NCBI GenBank assembly: GCA_037577475.1
Contig: CM075192.1
Coordinates: forward strand, 18,208,908-18,272,907
Reading direction: 5' to 3'
Source: Chaunax sp. Z400
Taxonomy: Eukaryota > Chordata > Actinopteri > Lophiiformes > Chaunacidae
DNA length: 64,000 bases
Each line of letters starts with the position of its first letter. The first letter of the stretch is position 1. Below, piece by piece: positions 23,540 through 35,663 of this stretch. Made by a program: the position numbers and the translations under genes. The notes beneath the pieces were generated by a model. The model did not search any database. It was not told where the DNA came from and worked only from the letters and a program-made list of their open reading frames with translations.

Positions 23540-26500
23540 CTTTAGTCACTCTGTTTTTTGGGGTAAGTGGGTTGTTTTTTTTTCATTTTCTAAACAGATA
23601 AAATAAGTAGAATAGAGAAAAATGCTGATCAAAATGTCCCAGAGCCCAGAGAGATGTCGTCACATCACTTGTTTTGTTTGACCAACGTTCTAAAACCTGA
23701 AGATCTTTTGATTTATGATGATTTTATGATGATTTTATGATAATTTTGAGAGAAAAAATAACAGCCAATCCTCACATCTTAGCAGCTGAAACCAGAGAAT
23801 GTCATTATTGACTTGAAGGATTGATTGCTTGCCAGGTAATTGTTAACTGCCCGTCAATGAACTGATTGACTTCTTGTATCAGAACTAATAACGTTCCTTT
23901 ATTTTAAAGTTAAGGTTTTTTTATCTTTATGCCAGTCGAAAGGTTTTACCTCATATACAACCTCGCTGCCTGGATTTTCTTGCCTAAACTGCTACTATTC
24001 AACAATCATCCGTCCTTGTTGGAGGTTGTGTGATTATAATAGATCAGAAAAATCAAGAGAGCCATTATGAGAGCAGGGGCTGGTATCATTACACATGCTT
24101 ACATTCAAATTGCCCACTTAACATAGTTCTCCTACAGCAACATGTGTTTATCATTAGCGAGCACGCTAATGGCTCAAACATTATTCAAACTTGCTTAATG
24201 GTGTAGTTGTGCATTGTTTGGGTCTGTCTGATAAGAGCTGGTCCACTAATGGTTTTTTAACGTCCTTAGAAGTCACAAAAATATGCTGTGAAAACACGAA
24301 AAAAGATTCTGAGACTGTGTCACCTGAATCAGTGCACATTCTCATTATGTATTTAATGTGGGAAAATCCCACACAATGACAACATGGTCAGTTAAATTAA
24401 AAATACTCCACATGGTTTTTATGTTCTGCTTGAAATCTACCAGCTATTGGTAATGTAGCTTGGATCATGGGTATATTTTGTTGTTCCGAGGAGTAATATT
24501 TTTAATTTATGATTTAACAGTTGCCTTATACCATGATGACATATGAAAATATTTCCAGGCACAATGGACAAAAAAAAAAAAAATGACAACACCTTTCTAA
24601 AAACCCTCTGGAACAGATTCAGTATCAAAACCAGAGGGAGAAGTTCTGCTCTAAAGTGAGCACCATCAGTGTCCCAGCCACAACACAAAGAGTAAATCTC
24701 TCTCTGCCCCTGTCAAAAGCTCAACCAATATTGGGGAGCACTGAAAGGATTTGAAAGGCATCGGAAGTGTCTTCTTGTCCCCCACTGATGCAACAATGCA
24801 CAAGCAACTGTTTGAACTTGAAAGTGTTTTATCTGAGAGCAGCCATGTGTGTCCCACTGACTGGATGTCATGGATTTGAGAGGGATTCAGGACTTTGTTG
24901 TCGATAACTTTTAAGTGTTCACTTTTCTGAGAATTACCCCTATGTAACAAAAGTCCCTGTGAAGCCTTGATGATCGGGGTGAACAGCAGACAGAGGAAAC
25001 CACATGAGAGGTGAGAGTAGGGAACTTGTCTCAGCAGCCTCATCATTACTATCACTTTTGTTAATATTTTTATTTTTAGCATGAGAAAAAGTCTCATGTT
25101 GGATTATAATTACAATCCCAGACATTTATGGTGCATGTGATATTCATACCAGCGTGTATAATGCATGATGTACTTTAAAGGAAAAAAATGAATTTTCAAT
25201 TGAAACATTTTTGATGCTAAAATTCCAAAATAAATCTGCCTATAATAATTTCAACATTTTGTGTTGTCATAGGTCCTGGTGTGCAGATCACAAAACAGCA
25301 AAATCTGAGTAGAATAAACGCATGCATACATTTGCACACTACAGCTGGAGCTGCTTGTGAGGCTTTATTTTACACAAATAAACAATGTTTCTCTTTTTAA
25401 AAATATTTTACACATTAAAAGAAGAGCATGTTGCTGAGGTAATGTGTGAAATTCAGCCAATTGTAACAAACCATAAGCTATTTGATGATCTTGATCATAC
25501 TATGTCGCCACATCTGCAGCTTTTCCTATTTAGCGTTTTTAAAGATTTCCTCTTTGCCTCTAGTACTTTTATATTTCTATAAATACATTAATAGTTACTT
25601 TATTGGAAAAAAATGAGTAAAAAGCATGTTTCCAATCAATAAATAATGACATAGTCATTTATGCAGGCAGGTGCTTGCTTTTCACAGTAATCTGTGCGTT
25701 TGCCAAATTTTAGAGCAAAACTAACATAATTTACCAAACCAACATTTATTTCACCCTCTGGGATTTATCTAAAACAATAAAGGATCTCTGTCTTTGGAGA
25801 GAGAGAGAAAAACACAACGTCAAATATTAGTCTAAGCCACCATGTTTCTGCACAGTGCTAAATGTGGCAGAAAGTTGGCTCCTATAGTGAATCCATAATA
25901 AAAGAACAACTGTAGAACAAAGCAATGTTTCACATAACCCTGAATAATGCATTTTCAGCTTTTCAGGCTGTGACACCAATGTGTCAACGGGTGGACACTG
26001 GCCCTAGTTGCCATTTCTAAAAATGTTCTTTTAAGCAGAAATGCAGCCTGCAGGCCACTTGTTTCAACTGGGATGTTAAGTGCAGTGCTGCAGCCTTCTA
26101 GGGCTGTTTACCAAACAAATATTTATGCCCGTCTCTGTCTTCCAATCACCTCACGGGCTACAGAACTGAGCAGCACAAAGACAGCAAATAGCTGCTGAAT
26201 AGTAATGCTGATCTGAATTATTCTATGTACAAAATACAAAGAATGGTTTTACACAAAAGTGCTGCTCAGTCTTGTATGAGGGTTTTCCTTTTCTGTCTGC
26301 ATAATCCATCTAACTAGTATAAGAAAGAAGTAGTCTCGTGTCAAAAAAAAGCCCAAAGTATTGGGCAGCATCATATTGTGGCTGTTCCTACAAATAAGAA
26401 TAATCTAATTTCCAATAATTCATATGTTGTATAATTAGGCAGATGGGCTTAAATGAGTAAATGAAAGCCTAACCTATAAAAGCAAGTGTTTAAATTCGGA

Positions 26501-26892
26501 GTATGTAGGCTACTGTAGGTTACATACAAATACACGTATAGGTTAATCTATGATGTGGACAGTTCATTCATGGATACGCACACATAAAATATCATCTCCA
26601 TACACGGACGCCCCCGTTCACCACACTGCCACACAGACGGAGCATGTACTGCCACTTCATACCGCTGGTCTCCACTTTCACCACAATACAAAGTTGAGAA
26701 AACACGGTCATGTTTGGGGAACTGATCAACCAGACACTGGTGGGGCTTCTCTGACCGTCACTATTATTATTCACTATTATTCCCAGAGAAGCCAGCTGGC
26801 CTGGTGCGCACACCGAAGCCTCCCATACCCGCTCCCAGCCCAGCCAGGCAGTCGAGCCGGCCCGGGACTCCCCTCTCTTCCTCCGTCCTTAC

Positions 26893-27310
26893 CTCTCGTG
26901 CAGGAGAGCAGAAGCCGTGAGCAGTCGGGTGAATTAGCAGCAGAACGCATTCTTCTGCTGGCAAATCCGTACGGGGCCCTCCATTAGACACGGGCTGGTG
27001 CGAGGCGACGGGAGGGACATGAAAACAGCAGAAAGGTGGAGGGGGAAAGTTTTCAGACCCGCGGAGCTGCGCAGGCTTCGGGGCCAAGGTGCGACAACTT
27101 CCCCTCTGGTCTAAATATGAGGTAGAGGAGTTTTCCCTTGGGAAGTTTGGAGTCCCCTTGTTTGAATAGAAACGTCCCGGTGCGCTCACACTGTTTGTCT
27201 ATCTGACCCGTTATTGTCGCTTCTGCCCAGCTCTACGTCTACCGCTGCCTCTTCCACACACGCATCTTTGAAGCCAGTGTCGAATTGCTCAGCAAATCAT
27301 GGCAGCGGCG
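26893..27310 (-). other. cdon: cdon exon 1, non-coding 5' leader (5' end approximate)
   Basis: A strong minus-strand donor (GAGAG|GTAAGG) puts the 3' end at 26893, inside the only extended CpG-rich block of the window. The first coding exon has a good acceptor and only 66 nt of leader, so an upstream non-coding exon is expected, and this is the best candidate. The transcription start cannot be read from sequence, so the 5' limit is a guess. The leader contains upstream ATGs (27020, 26984, 26950). Confidence 0.6.
26934..27020 (-). other. upstream ORF 1 in the cdon leader (28 codons)
   Basis: An ATG at 27020, with a second in-frame ATG at 26984, opens a 28-codon frame closed by TAA at 26936-26934, wholly within predicted exon 1. 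The internal ATG alone gives 16 codons (MEGPVRICQQKNAFCC). It could lower cdon translation if the transcript starts upstream of 27020. The frame is certain; its use is inferred. Confidence 0.35.
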
Positions 27311-28616
27311 TCAAACCAGGAATGTCCCAGCCCCACAGCTCAATACGGCTCCTGGAGAGGGGAGGGAGGGGAGAGAGGGAGGGGAGTGTTACCCATGTTA
27401 GACTGTGCATTAACAAGTTTTACAATCCAGAGGGAGAAAAAAAAAATCTTCTTCCTCCTCCGCGCTCACCTGTGCAACTTAATGCTATATAAAGGTAAAG
27501 ACACCTGAACCTGTTCTGCCCTTTGTTCAGGACCAGATTGATGCTTACAAAAACTTGTTTTCTTTCAGATTTGAAGTTGGATTTATTATATTTATTGATT
27601 GAGCTACACTGACCTAAAAGACGTTAAGTAGCCTTTAAATGTATTCATACACGATCCCATGAGATCGCCATGTCAGAGTGCATACTTATTGGTTAACCCA
27701 GACAGACAAATAAATAAATAATAATCAGTATTTAAACCGCAAAATAAACGATAAAATACCAAAACACTAGTTTTTCTGTGATGAGAAAAAAAATGTCACC
27801 AATGATAAACGGTGATAAAATAACATATTTTGTGAATGTGATCTGTAACAAACTGTTGTCTGATGCATGCCTTTGATCATCACAAGAGGTATAAGATATT
27901 TAAAGAAACACTAATCTGCATAACAATCAGATCACAGGAGAGTCACGTGGTGAAAGTTTATTGTTTGTCACATTGATAACAGTAAAAAAAAAAACTTTAC
28001 AGAAAAGTAAAAAAATTTGAATTAAACTATGTTTAGCTTTTTCCATCCATATGCATGGATTTTATTTACGTAGCTTTGCTTCTGTAAAGTTTGTGACAGT
28101 TTTCACTGCAGAAAAACTTTATTGACAAGAACAGAATAAAAACAACTGTCCTCTCAGGTTTATGTCATTAAAGCTTCATCAACACTGAGTAAATCTGCTT
28201 CTCTTTTCAGGACTGTGATAGTTTCATCTGCACATACAGTCTCAGACCCCTAAAGGCAGTTCTCTTTCTTCAGTGGAATACACTGTGGCTTGTAGGTTAA
28301 ACCAGCTCTCACTGGGCCCATTGAATTGAATTAACATTATGTGGGAGGGGGGATGTTTGAACAGCTAAAAGCTACAGGTCGTTTTCTGGATTCCAACCTG
28401 TTGGTTGGATGGGCAAAATGTTGGTTGGCTGCAGCTATTTCCTCATTACTAGGTGAAACGCCTTCACAGAGGAGCAGGGGGGGGAGGCTAGCTATGAGTG
28501 TGAAACAGTCATCTGTTGTGTGTATGGGCATGAGTAAACAGCATAATAATCTTTGAGGCAGTAATTATGTGCACCAGCATTAACTGGGCGGCGGTGGGTC
28601 CACCCTGCTCAGACAG

Positions 28617-28643
28617 CAGGTGCAGCTCACCATGTGACAGCTG
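28617..28643. promoter_or_regulatory. cluster of E-boxes upstream of cdon
   Basis: CAGGTG (28617), CATGTG (28631) and CAGCTG (28638) lie within 27 bp, about 1.3 kb upstream of the presumed exon 1. CAGCTG and CAGGTG are preferred by myogenic bHLH factors. The motifs are visible; their function is inferred. Confidence 0.25.
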
Positions 28644-31384
28644 ACTCCGATGGAAGGTGTGATCCAATCCTCCTGAGGCTGAGTCGACCCAGTGCGGGCC
28701 CTGAGGCAGTCAGAGCCAAAGCCAACAAACCAGCAACCCTCTGACCGGGAGGAGAGCGAAAACAACATGGAGGAGGTGGTGGAGACGGGTCTGATGAAGG
28801 ACGGATGCTTCAACTCTGTTCTCACTCACAGACCTGTTATCTTTTTTTCTTCTTTTAGGGGGCAGCTTTCGGTCTTTGTCAAGGATTGATTTCCTTTCTA
28901 CATTGTTCCTTTCTCATCATACACATTCCCGCACCACTTTCTAATGGCTTACAATATATTATTAGTGCTTGTAGATGTGTAATAGGCCATTAATATGTTC
29001 AACATTTTGATTTCCAGGTCCTGGTTCTTTAACTCATCATGCAGAGACCCCTGAAATGGACAACCTATTAGCGTGTCCAGACCCATATTAATAATTAAGA
29101 ATTAGTATATTATAATTCTAGCAGCATTAGAATTGCAAATATTTACATCTTTTCATCTAGTTATGGACAAACTTAAAAGACACACATTGACCAGATTTCA
29201 TGACTTGCACTTGCACTGCTTTATACACTGTTGATAACTTATTGATAACAATAATCAGTTCCATCTTATAAACTCTTTTTAAAGTATTTCACATTAGACA
29301 GCACAGGCCACTTTTTTTAATAACCATTTCTCTCTCTCCCTCTCTCCGTCAGGGTCAGGAGCTGGTTGGAGATGGAGACGGCGGCTCTGGGTTCAGAGGG
29401 GGGTGAGCAGGGTGATTGGACACAGTCGCATGTGAAAGGCTAGAGAGTGGCGAGTCCACAGGGAGCAGGGTCCACACACAAAGGGCCAGGGGTGGGGGCT
29501 CTGAGGGGCAGGTGGGGCGACCAAGGAGGAGAGGCCACGCTGGGAACCAAAGCTGACAGCACAGACACTTCTCATCCACTGAGAGTTGGGCTGTCTCTGG
29601 CCCCCTGGGGTATATCTGTGCGGAGCTGCCAACTCCACACTGTTGAGCCACAGCAGCTTCAGCTAGTTTCTCACCGAGAGCAGAGTTAGCAAAAACACGA
29701 AGCACACAAAGCAGCAATGACCTCTGGCCCACATTTAACTGATACGAAGCCTGTTTCCTTAGTCATATCAGCTCTGATCAAATATCAGTAAATTATAAGA
29801 TTATTTGTTTATGAACATACTGAGGCTGCGAAACAACAACAGTTTAAACACTTGCATTAAACTACACATGAAAGTAATGACTTTCCTCATATGATGCCTT
29901 GATCATGCTTAAAGGAGGGGAAATAGGAGACCTGCTAACAAGGCCTTTGTGTTCTCAATCTGAAGGCTGGGATTGTTTGGAGTTGATACCTCCAGCTTGT
30001 TGTCCCTTGCTCTCGGGCTAATGAGCCTCCGACCACTGTCAACAAAGTGTTTATGACCTGCAAAGCAGCCTTTGGTTGTGTTGACTCTGTCAGCAGGGGC
30101 CTGTAGGATGCCTGACTTCCAGTGCTATTAAAAGGCACTTTCAGATAACAGGAGTACCGTCCCTCTGTTTCAGCCAGTCAGAGTTTGTGGATTTGTCAGC
30201 AGGACATTGCACCCAAGCTTGTTAGGCATCAGATCTGACACCAATTTTATGTAATTTATTTAAAAATCTGATGGTGTGGGGAAGTAAAAGAGGGTTAAAT
30301 GTCATGGACAAGCACTGCTTTTTTTTTTTGTGCCTCAGCATGGAGTAGGACAATTACAGATGTTTTGTTTTTTTTCAAAGACAAAGCCATTTATTTCAGA
30401 CTTTATACATTTTTATACGACAATGAGACAATGAAAACTGAAATATATATACGTGGTTGAGAAAAATCACAATATTTTACAACATAGACTGAATGGATTT
30501 CCCCTTGGAGGGCAGTATATCTCACTACTTAGACAGGTGCATGCACTGTGCATGTGTGTATGTGCGTGTCTTTCTACGGGTGTGTGTCTGCGTGTGTGTT
30601 CATGGATGTGTAAAAGAAAAAGATATTTGAAGGCACCCTCTCCATCTGGTTTCTTCATCATCACTGTGGTGGAATCATATTATCCATCGTAGGCTCTCTG
30701 GGAATTTCATCAGTAAGTAACATCTCACTTATTCACACTTCTCCCCGGGTTTTACCACGTGGAGCAAACCTCTGCTGACACTGCAGTGACCCTGTACATC
30801 CTCCGCACATCTTTAAAGCTTTCTGTCTGTCAACTGGCCTCTGTGAGAACTGTACAGGCCATGAAATTATCCAAATTTTAGTTTTCACAACGTCACGTTT
30901 TTGCCTAAGTTGTCCATAGTCAGCTCAGCATAATATATATTCATTCAAATGAGCACAGCTAGTGCTTTTCCCACATGCATGCAACTAAACACACCAAGGA
31001 GATCAGCACACTTGCCAGAAAAAAATGTTGGCATAGCATGTCTCTGAAAACCACTGTTTTTCAACATGCAATATTTCAACAATACGTTTCTTATTATATT
31101 CACATTACTTATATATGAACTGGCTTTCTTATTAGAGGGAGGACAAGGAGGGGTTGGTGTCAAATGGCTGGAAGGCAAGACATCACAGTTTGGGACCCAT
31201 TCAGCTAAAAACAGGTACTTCCCAGCAGTGATTGTGGCAACAAACTCAGATAATTAAATTGAGGCATAGGACAATTCTCAGCTTACAATTCAGTATTTCT
31301 AATGAGACACCAGGACAAATTCCAGCCAAAAACTGACCATTTGTAATGACACGTGGCTAATTTACAGCCATTTTTATGGTGTCA

Positions 31385-31480
31385 AGCCCAAGTAAGCCAA
31401 GATATAACCTTTTCCTAACTCTAACCAGGTGGTTTTTGTGCCTAAACCTGACCTGGCCTTAAGCACAGTGTTGTCACAAC
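31385..31480. repeat. fragment of a teleost interspersed repeat
   Basis: Contains TTTCCTAACTCTAACC, then AGGTGGTTTTTGTGCCTAAA and CCTGACC. I recognise this as a common fish repeat motif (CTAACCAAGTAGTTTTTGTG type). Ends are not defined. Confidence 0.45.
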
Positions 31481-32696
31481 ACAAAATTGAAAATTGAACT
31501 CAAAGAGATGCAAATGTGGTTTCAAATTTACCGTTTGTTATTTTTACTTTTCATATCCCCTTTGTCATATTTAATGATTAAAAGTAACAGTTAGCAGTTT
31601 GAGGAAAAAGAAAATATTACTATAGGTTGATATTTAAAAAATTAAGTCACACTTCCAGCTCTGATTTTTAAACAAGTGAGACTGTTTTGATTTGCAGAGG
31701 AATCTGTCAGTTTAAGAGGAAAAGCATACGATATAATGGTGAAATATTCTCATACGTGCACAAGTTCTAGCAGAGTGGATGCAAAGCTCACTGATTTTAT
31801 TCTAAACAAAGATTACTGATTTTACCATTACGTTTTTGCAAAATGTATGTATATTTTTAAGCTTAGTTAGTTATTTGCATGTCAGAGATCATTTGAGAAT
31901 TGAAACACTTCTTTGTGCAAAATAATTTTTTTTCTTTGTCAAAGTGTAATAAGATATCTGCTACTATTTATACCAGCATCATCTGCAATTTACATTATTT
32001 TTACGTAGTGTAACAAAATGTATTTCAGTGCATTTTTTCATTACTCATGATGATATCGTGAAAACTAGTCTGCTACTACTGCACTACTGCATTATCTCAA
32101 TTTGAACAGATGCCCAAATTGTTTGTGTCGTTCCAGGCTCATCCCCAACAACAGAATCAGCACTGGCATGAAGCTGTCATGATAAAGCATTCAGGAGTTG
32201 ATTGTAGTGGGTGTCTGGGGAGTAATGCAGCAGGAAGAGGCTGAGGTAAAATATCGTTCCTGTTTAACACTGATGTTTCCTTTGGTCCCACAGGCTCATG
32301 GTGACCTTGTGATTTATGGTGCAGTGCTGGAGTAGCAGATCAGAATACATCTGCCCCATGGCTGCACACAAGCATGTGTATACCAGACTCATGCATAACC
32401 TTAACTCTCATATATAGTCACTGCAGCCAAGGTCTGCACTCAGATCAATGCAGATTTGGGCTGAATCTTTTTCCAGCTGTTAAATAAACAGAATGTATCA
32501 GCGTTTTTTTTCTTTCTTCTGTGTTTCTTTCTGTCTGTTAATCCAGGACTAAGTGCGTAGAAATGTGACACTTGTTGCGGCTAACTGGCTTTTGCAGCTC
32601 ATTTTCAATGGCACGAATTGATGTAGAAAATGAGCGAGATGAAGAGGATTAGGACCAGACACTGCTATTGCTTATCATCTCCCGTAGCGCTGAAGT

Positions 32697-32744
32697 GTAG
32701 CCATGGAAACAGGAAGTGAGAGGCAAGCTTCCAAGATGGCCACC
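32697..32744 (+). promoter_or_regulatory. X-box, ETS and YY1 motif cluster
   Basis: GTAGCCATGGAAAC (RFX X-box type) at 32697 overlaps ACAGGAAGTGAG (ETS type) at 32709, followed by CCAAGATGGCCACC (YY1 type) at 32731. A TATATAAAT lies about 90 bp further on (32832). It could be a distal element or an unannotated promoter. Confidence 0.25.
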
Positions 32745-33504
32745 AGCTTGTGAATGGGTGCATTCCTCAACGGCAGGGTGTCTGCTGGAGGGAGGAGGGG
32801 CGAGCGAGTGTGTTTACTCTGAAAAAGGGACTATATAAATAGTAACTGCTGCTGTTTTAAGGACTTCCTGTCACTAGGTATTCCATAAAACAGTAGTTAA
32901 ATAAACAATCAGTTTCCCATTGGGGTTGCCTTGTCTATACTGACGTGAGGTCTGCTGTGGGTTCAATCAAGGACCCCGGCGTGTGGGTTTTAAAGCCCCA
33001 GACTGGAGTCATGGAGCTGTTACAGGTCACCACACTCTCTTTCACTCGCACACCGTCTGGTCATATAACCTCCGCAAACACAAACTAAACCTGAATTCCA
33101 CATTCAGCATGTTTTTTTCTCTACCAAATAACGTCTATAGTGACTTTTCAAAGAGCTCTCTTCATTGTTTTGTTATTCATGCTGTGCATGTGGTGCTCCT
33201 CTTTTTTAGGCCACTATTATGATCTGATCTACTATGATCATAGTGTTAGAGAAATATAAAATGGAGACGAGGAAATGAAGTATTTGGATGTCAGCTCAGT
33301 TTTGTTTTTGATTTCTTTTTTTTAGCTCAGTATATTGTTTTTAAAAGAACACACTTACTAGATGGTAAAATGGCTGACTCTCATCTTAATTTAAAGGTAT
33401 TACCCTTTATTTTATTTGTAATAACGGAATCCTATCTATATAGCCCTCCTCCAGAGCTCCGTTGCTTACTTATGCTTTAAGTCCACTGAACCTTTGAAGC
33501 ACAA

Positions 33505-33727
33505 AGAAGAAAGAAGGTCCTTGGTTCAAATCCAGATCTGAGGCCTTTCTGTGGAGAGTTTGCACGTTCCTCCTGTGCCTTTGTGCAAGAACATGCGCAA
33601 CAGAGGTGAACTGACTGTACAGTGGATGTTGGTGTGAATGTGAATGTGAGTGTGAATGCTTTATGTGATGAGCTGGTGCCCAGACGACCCTGTAAAGATT
33701 AAGCATAGGAAAATGGATAGATGGATG
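33505..33727 (+). repeat. SINE-like / LINE-tail interspersed repeat fragment
   Basis: Contains GAAGGTCCTTGGTTCAAATC (a pol III B-box-like GGTTCAAATCC), GTGGAGAGTTTGCACGTTC, a GTGAATGTGAATGTGAGTG stretch, and ends ATGGATAGATGGATG. This order matches a ubiquitous teleost repeat with an (ATGG)n tail, possibly an RTE-type 3' end. A related piece is at 62.7 kb. Confidence 0.6.
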
Positions 33728-34579
33728 TAACTTTGGACGATACCCATTTAATTAGCCGTATTCACACTGCCAAAGCCTCGAATCCGATTCAACTTATTGA
33801 AATTACTTTAGGACGGGATCTCTTGGTGGCAAACATGGACAAGGGGAACAATTGCAGCAAACAATAACCCCTTCAGTGTGGGTATGTACATTTGATTATT
33901 GTAGTCAGATGCAATTTTAAAAATGTGAACTTAATCTTTAAGGTGGTGGTCAGCCTTATAAATGGTTAAAATAAATGGTTTAAAATTTATCATGCGAGAA
34001 GATAATAAAAACAACAAATAAGCAAAACATATTTCCATCTGTGGAGCTTCTCATTTGTTGGGAATGTATCAAAAATCTGTTCAGAAGAGGTCAAGGACAG
34101 GTGTAAAGAAAAGGGATCCCTAGTAATGACCCTAACACACACGCACACAAACATACACATATAGATGTAGATGTCAGTGCACAAATACACAAACATCTAC
34201 CAGCTGGCATCAACAAGAAGATCGCCATCCATCATGTCGGCTCTGTTTGAGACGAGGCCATGAAGCTGTCGGCACACATTCCTGAATGCAGCTTTTGCAG
34301 AGCACATTTGTAAACCTCAAGAAGAGCACATGCCCAAAATGTTTGGATGTTTAAACTTATCTCATTATGGCCTCTGAAAATTATTAACATTCCTACTGGT
34401 GCTAAAATAATCCACAAAGAGACTGCTTTGGTATGAGGAGAGGACTCAAGTGTTATAGTATGATCCTAGAGAGGATAAAGCATGATGTCATCAGGCTTGT
34501 TTGTTTTCATGGATATGAGCTGCATTGATTTAAGTTTGAAAAAAAAAATATCAGGACAGTCTGCTGGCCTCATCTTAAA

Positions 34580-34723
34580 TTTTTGATTTTATTATTATTT
34601 CTATTTTTATTTTTATTATATATGTATTATTTTGTTATTTTATTTTTATTTTTATTATATATATATAATTTTTTATTATTTTATTATTTTTTATTTTATT
34701 TTATTTTTGTTTTTTCACTGCAG
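34580..34723. repeat. AT-rich low-complexity tract
   Basis: About 140 bp almost wholly of T and A, with repeated TATTTTTATTTTTATTATAT units. Confidence 0.9.
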
Positions 34724-35630
34724 AATATCACCAGATAATCACTGTGGAAAATTTATCAGGAGTAAATAAAGAAATTGTGTGTGCCTGTGTGTTATACATG
34801 TCCATCTACATTTTCCTATACGGGTGCCTGGTTTTAAATTTAATCATATGGATGTCTCTCCAACCACATTGCAAAGATGACTGGTATCTACCTCAGGGGA
34901 CTGACTTTACTCTGGAACAGGATGAGCAGTAGGGAAATCTCAGGCAGATGGGAAGTGAAGACACTGATGTCTTCATAATGATCCCTGTGTTTTTTTTCTT
35001 CCTGTATGTCATGTTATATCACCCAACTCTACCCGTTGCATCCTTTTTCTCCCTCAGACAAGCTAGATCCGTGAACAATCTGCTCCATCCTGCAGGCTGT
35101 GCTTCCTTCTCTGCTCCATAAATCGCAGCTCCCCGGGGACAGCTGCAAAGACAGTACAAGTGGGAGCCAGATAGAGCTGTCTGTAAAGGTTCTTATTTCA
35201 AATTAGGCTTGGTGGACAAAAGCCCACTCAACCCCGAAGTTGAATTCATCTCTACTTCCTGTCTCTCATGTCGTCCAGCAATGTGGACGGACACTGGAAG
35301 AGCTGATGAATCTGGTGTCACTGTGCCTGTGGTCTCCTCATCAGAGCACTGAAAGGCAGTTTACAGACCTGTTAAAGGCAAATAAAAAGCTCTCTCTAAA
35401 GAGGCATATATTTTAAGGCCTGTGCGCTCCCTCAGTTAATGTCCTAGCTCAGCATGAGTTCACTGGACTTCCTTGCTTGTTCTGCCTCTGTGACCTGACA
35501 GACTGTGGTCACTGAGGAGTTGGAGTGAGGTGAAGTGGAGAAACGGGATTCGGCTTGTCTGCACATGCAGGTTAGCCTAAGTGAAGCATTGAATATTGTT
35601 TCATCCTTATTTTTAACTAAAATTCATCAT

Positions 35631-35663
35631 TTATTTCAATGTACAGTATGTACATTGAAATAA
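35631..35663. repeat. perfect inverted repeat, 15-bp arms
   Basis: The arm TTATTTCAATGTACA is followed by the spacer GTA and its exact reverse complement. Confidence 0.9.

Larger units (their letters stand above)
14236..26892 (-). other. cdon: cdon intron 1 (about 12.7 kb)
   Basis: The region between the exon 1 donor and the exon 2 acceptor has no exon I can assign. It contains an AC microsatellite (17789-17819), an AG-rich tract near 18.24 kb, poly-A runs (21.19, 21.57 and 24.57 kb) and a hAT-like fragment (23.46-23.54 kb). Long chance ORFs (e.g. 18507-19073 minus, 21615-22076 plus) show no domain or splice context. A long first intron often holds enhancers, but none can be identified here. 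Confidence 0.6.
26800..27430 (-). promoter_or_regulatory. cdon: CpG-rich promoter region of cdon
   Basis: CpG dinucleotides are frequent from about 26.55 to 27.35 kb and rare in the flanking AT-rich DNA, and GC content is clearly higher. The block spans the exon 1 donor. No minus-strand TATA box stands out, as is usual for CpG-type promoters. A TATATAAA-like string at 27486 reads in the plus direction and would fit only divergent transcription. Confidence 0.6.

Noticed and set aside
26550..26987. 145-codon plus-strand ORF across the CpG block
   Set aside because: Antisense shadow of the cdon promoter and leader; no recognisable domain.
28767..28870. Short frame starting MEEVVETGLMKDG on the plus strand
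   Set aside because: Good start context, but it is open for only about 40 codons, with no donor I trust and no family match.
29355..29732. 125-codon minus-strand ORF ending in a Pro/Ser-rich tail
   Set aside because: Proline-serine low complexity from a GGG/GAG-rich patch; a second frame is also open over the same bases.
33505..33560. tRNA-like B-box (GGTTCAAATCC)
   Set aside because: No A-box, cloverleaf or anticodon stem around it; it belongs to an interspersed repeat.
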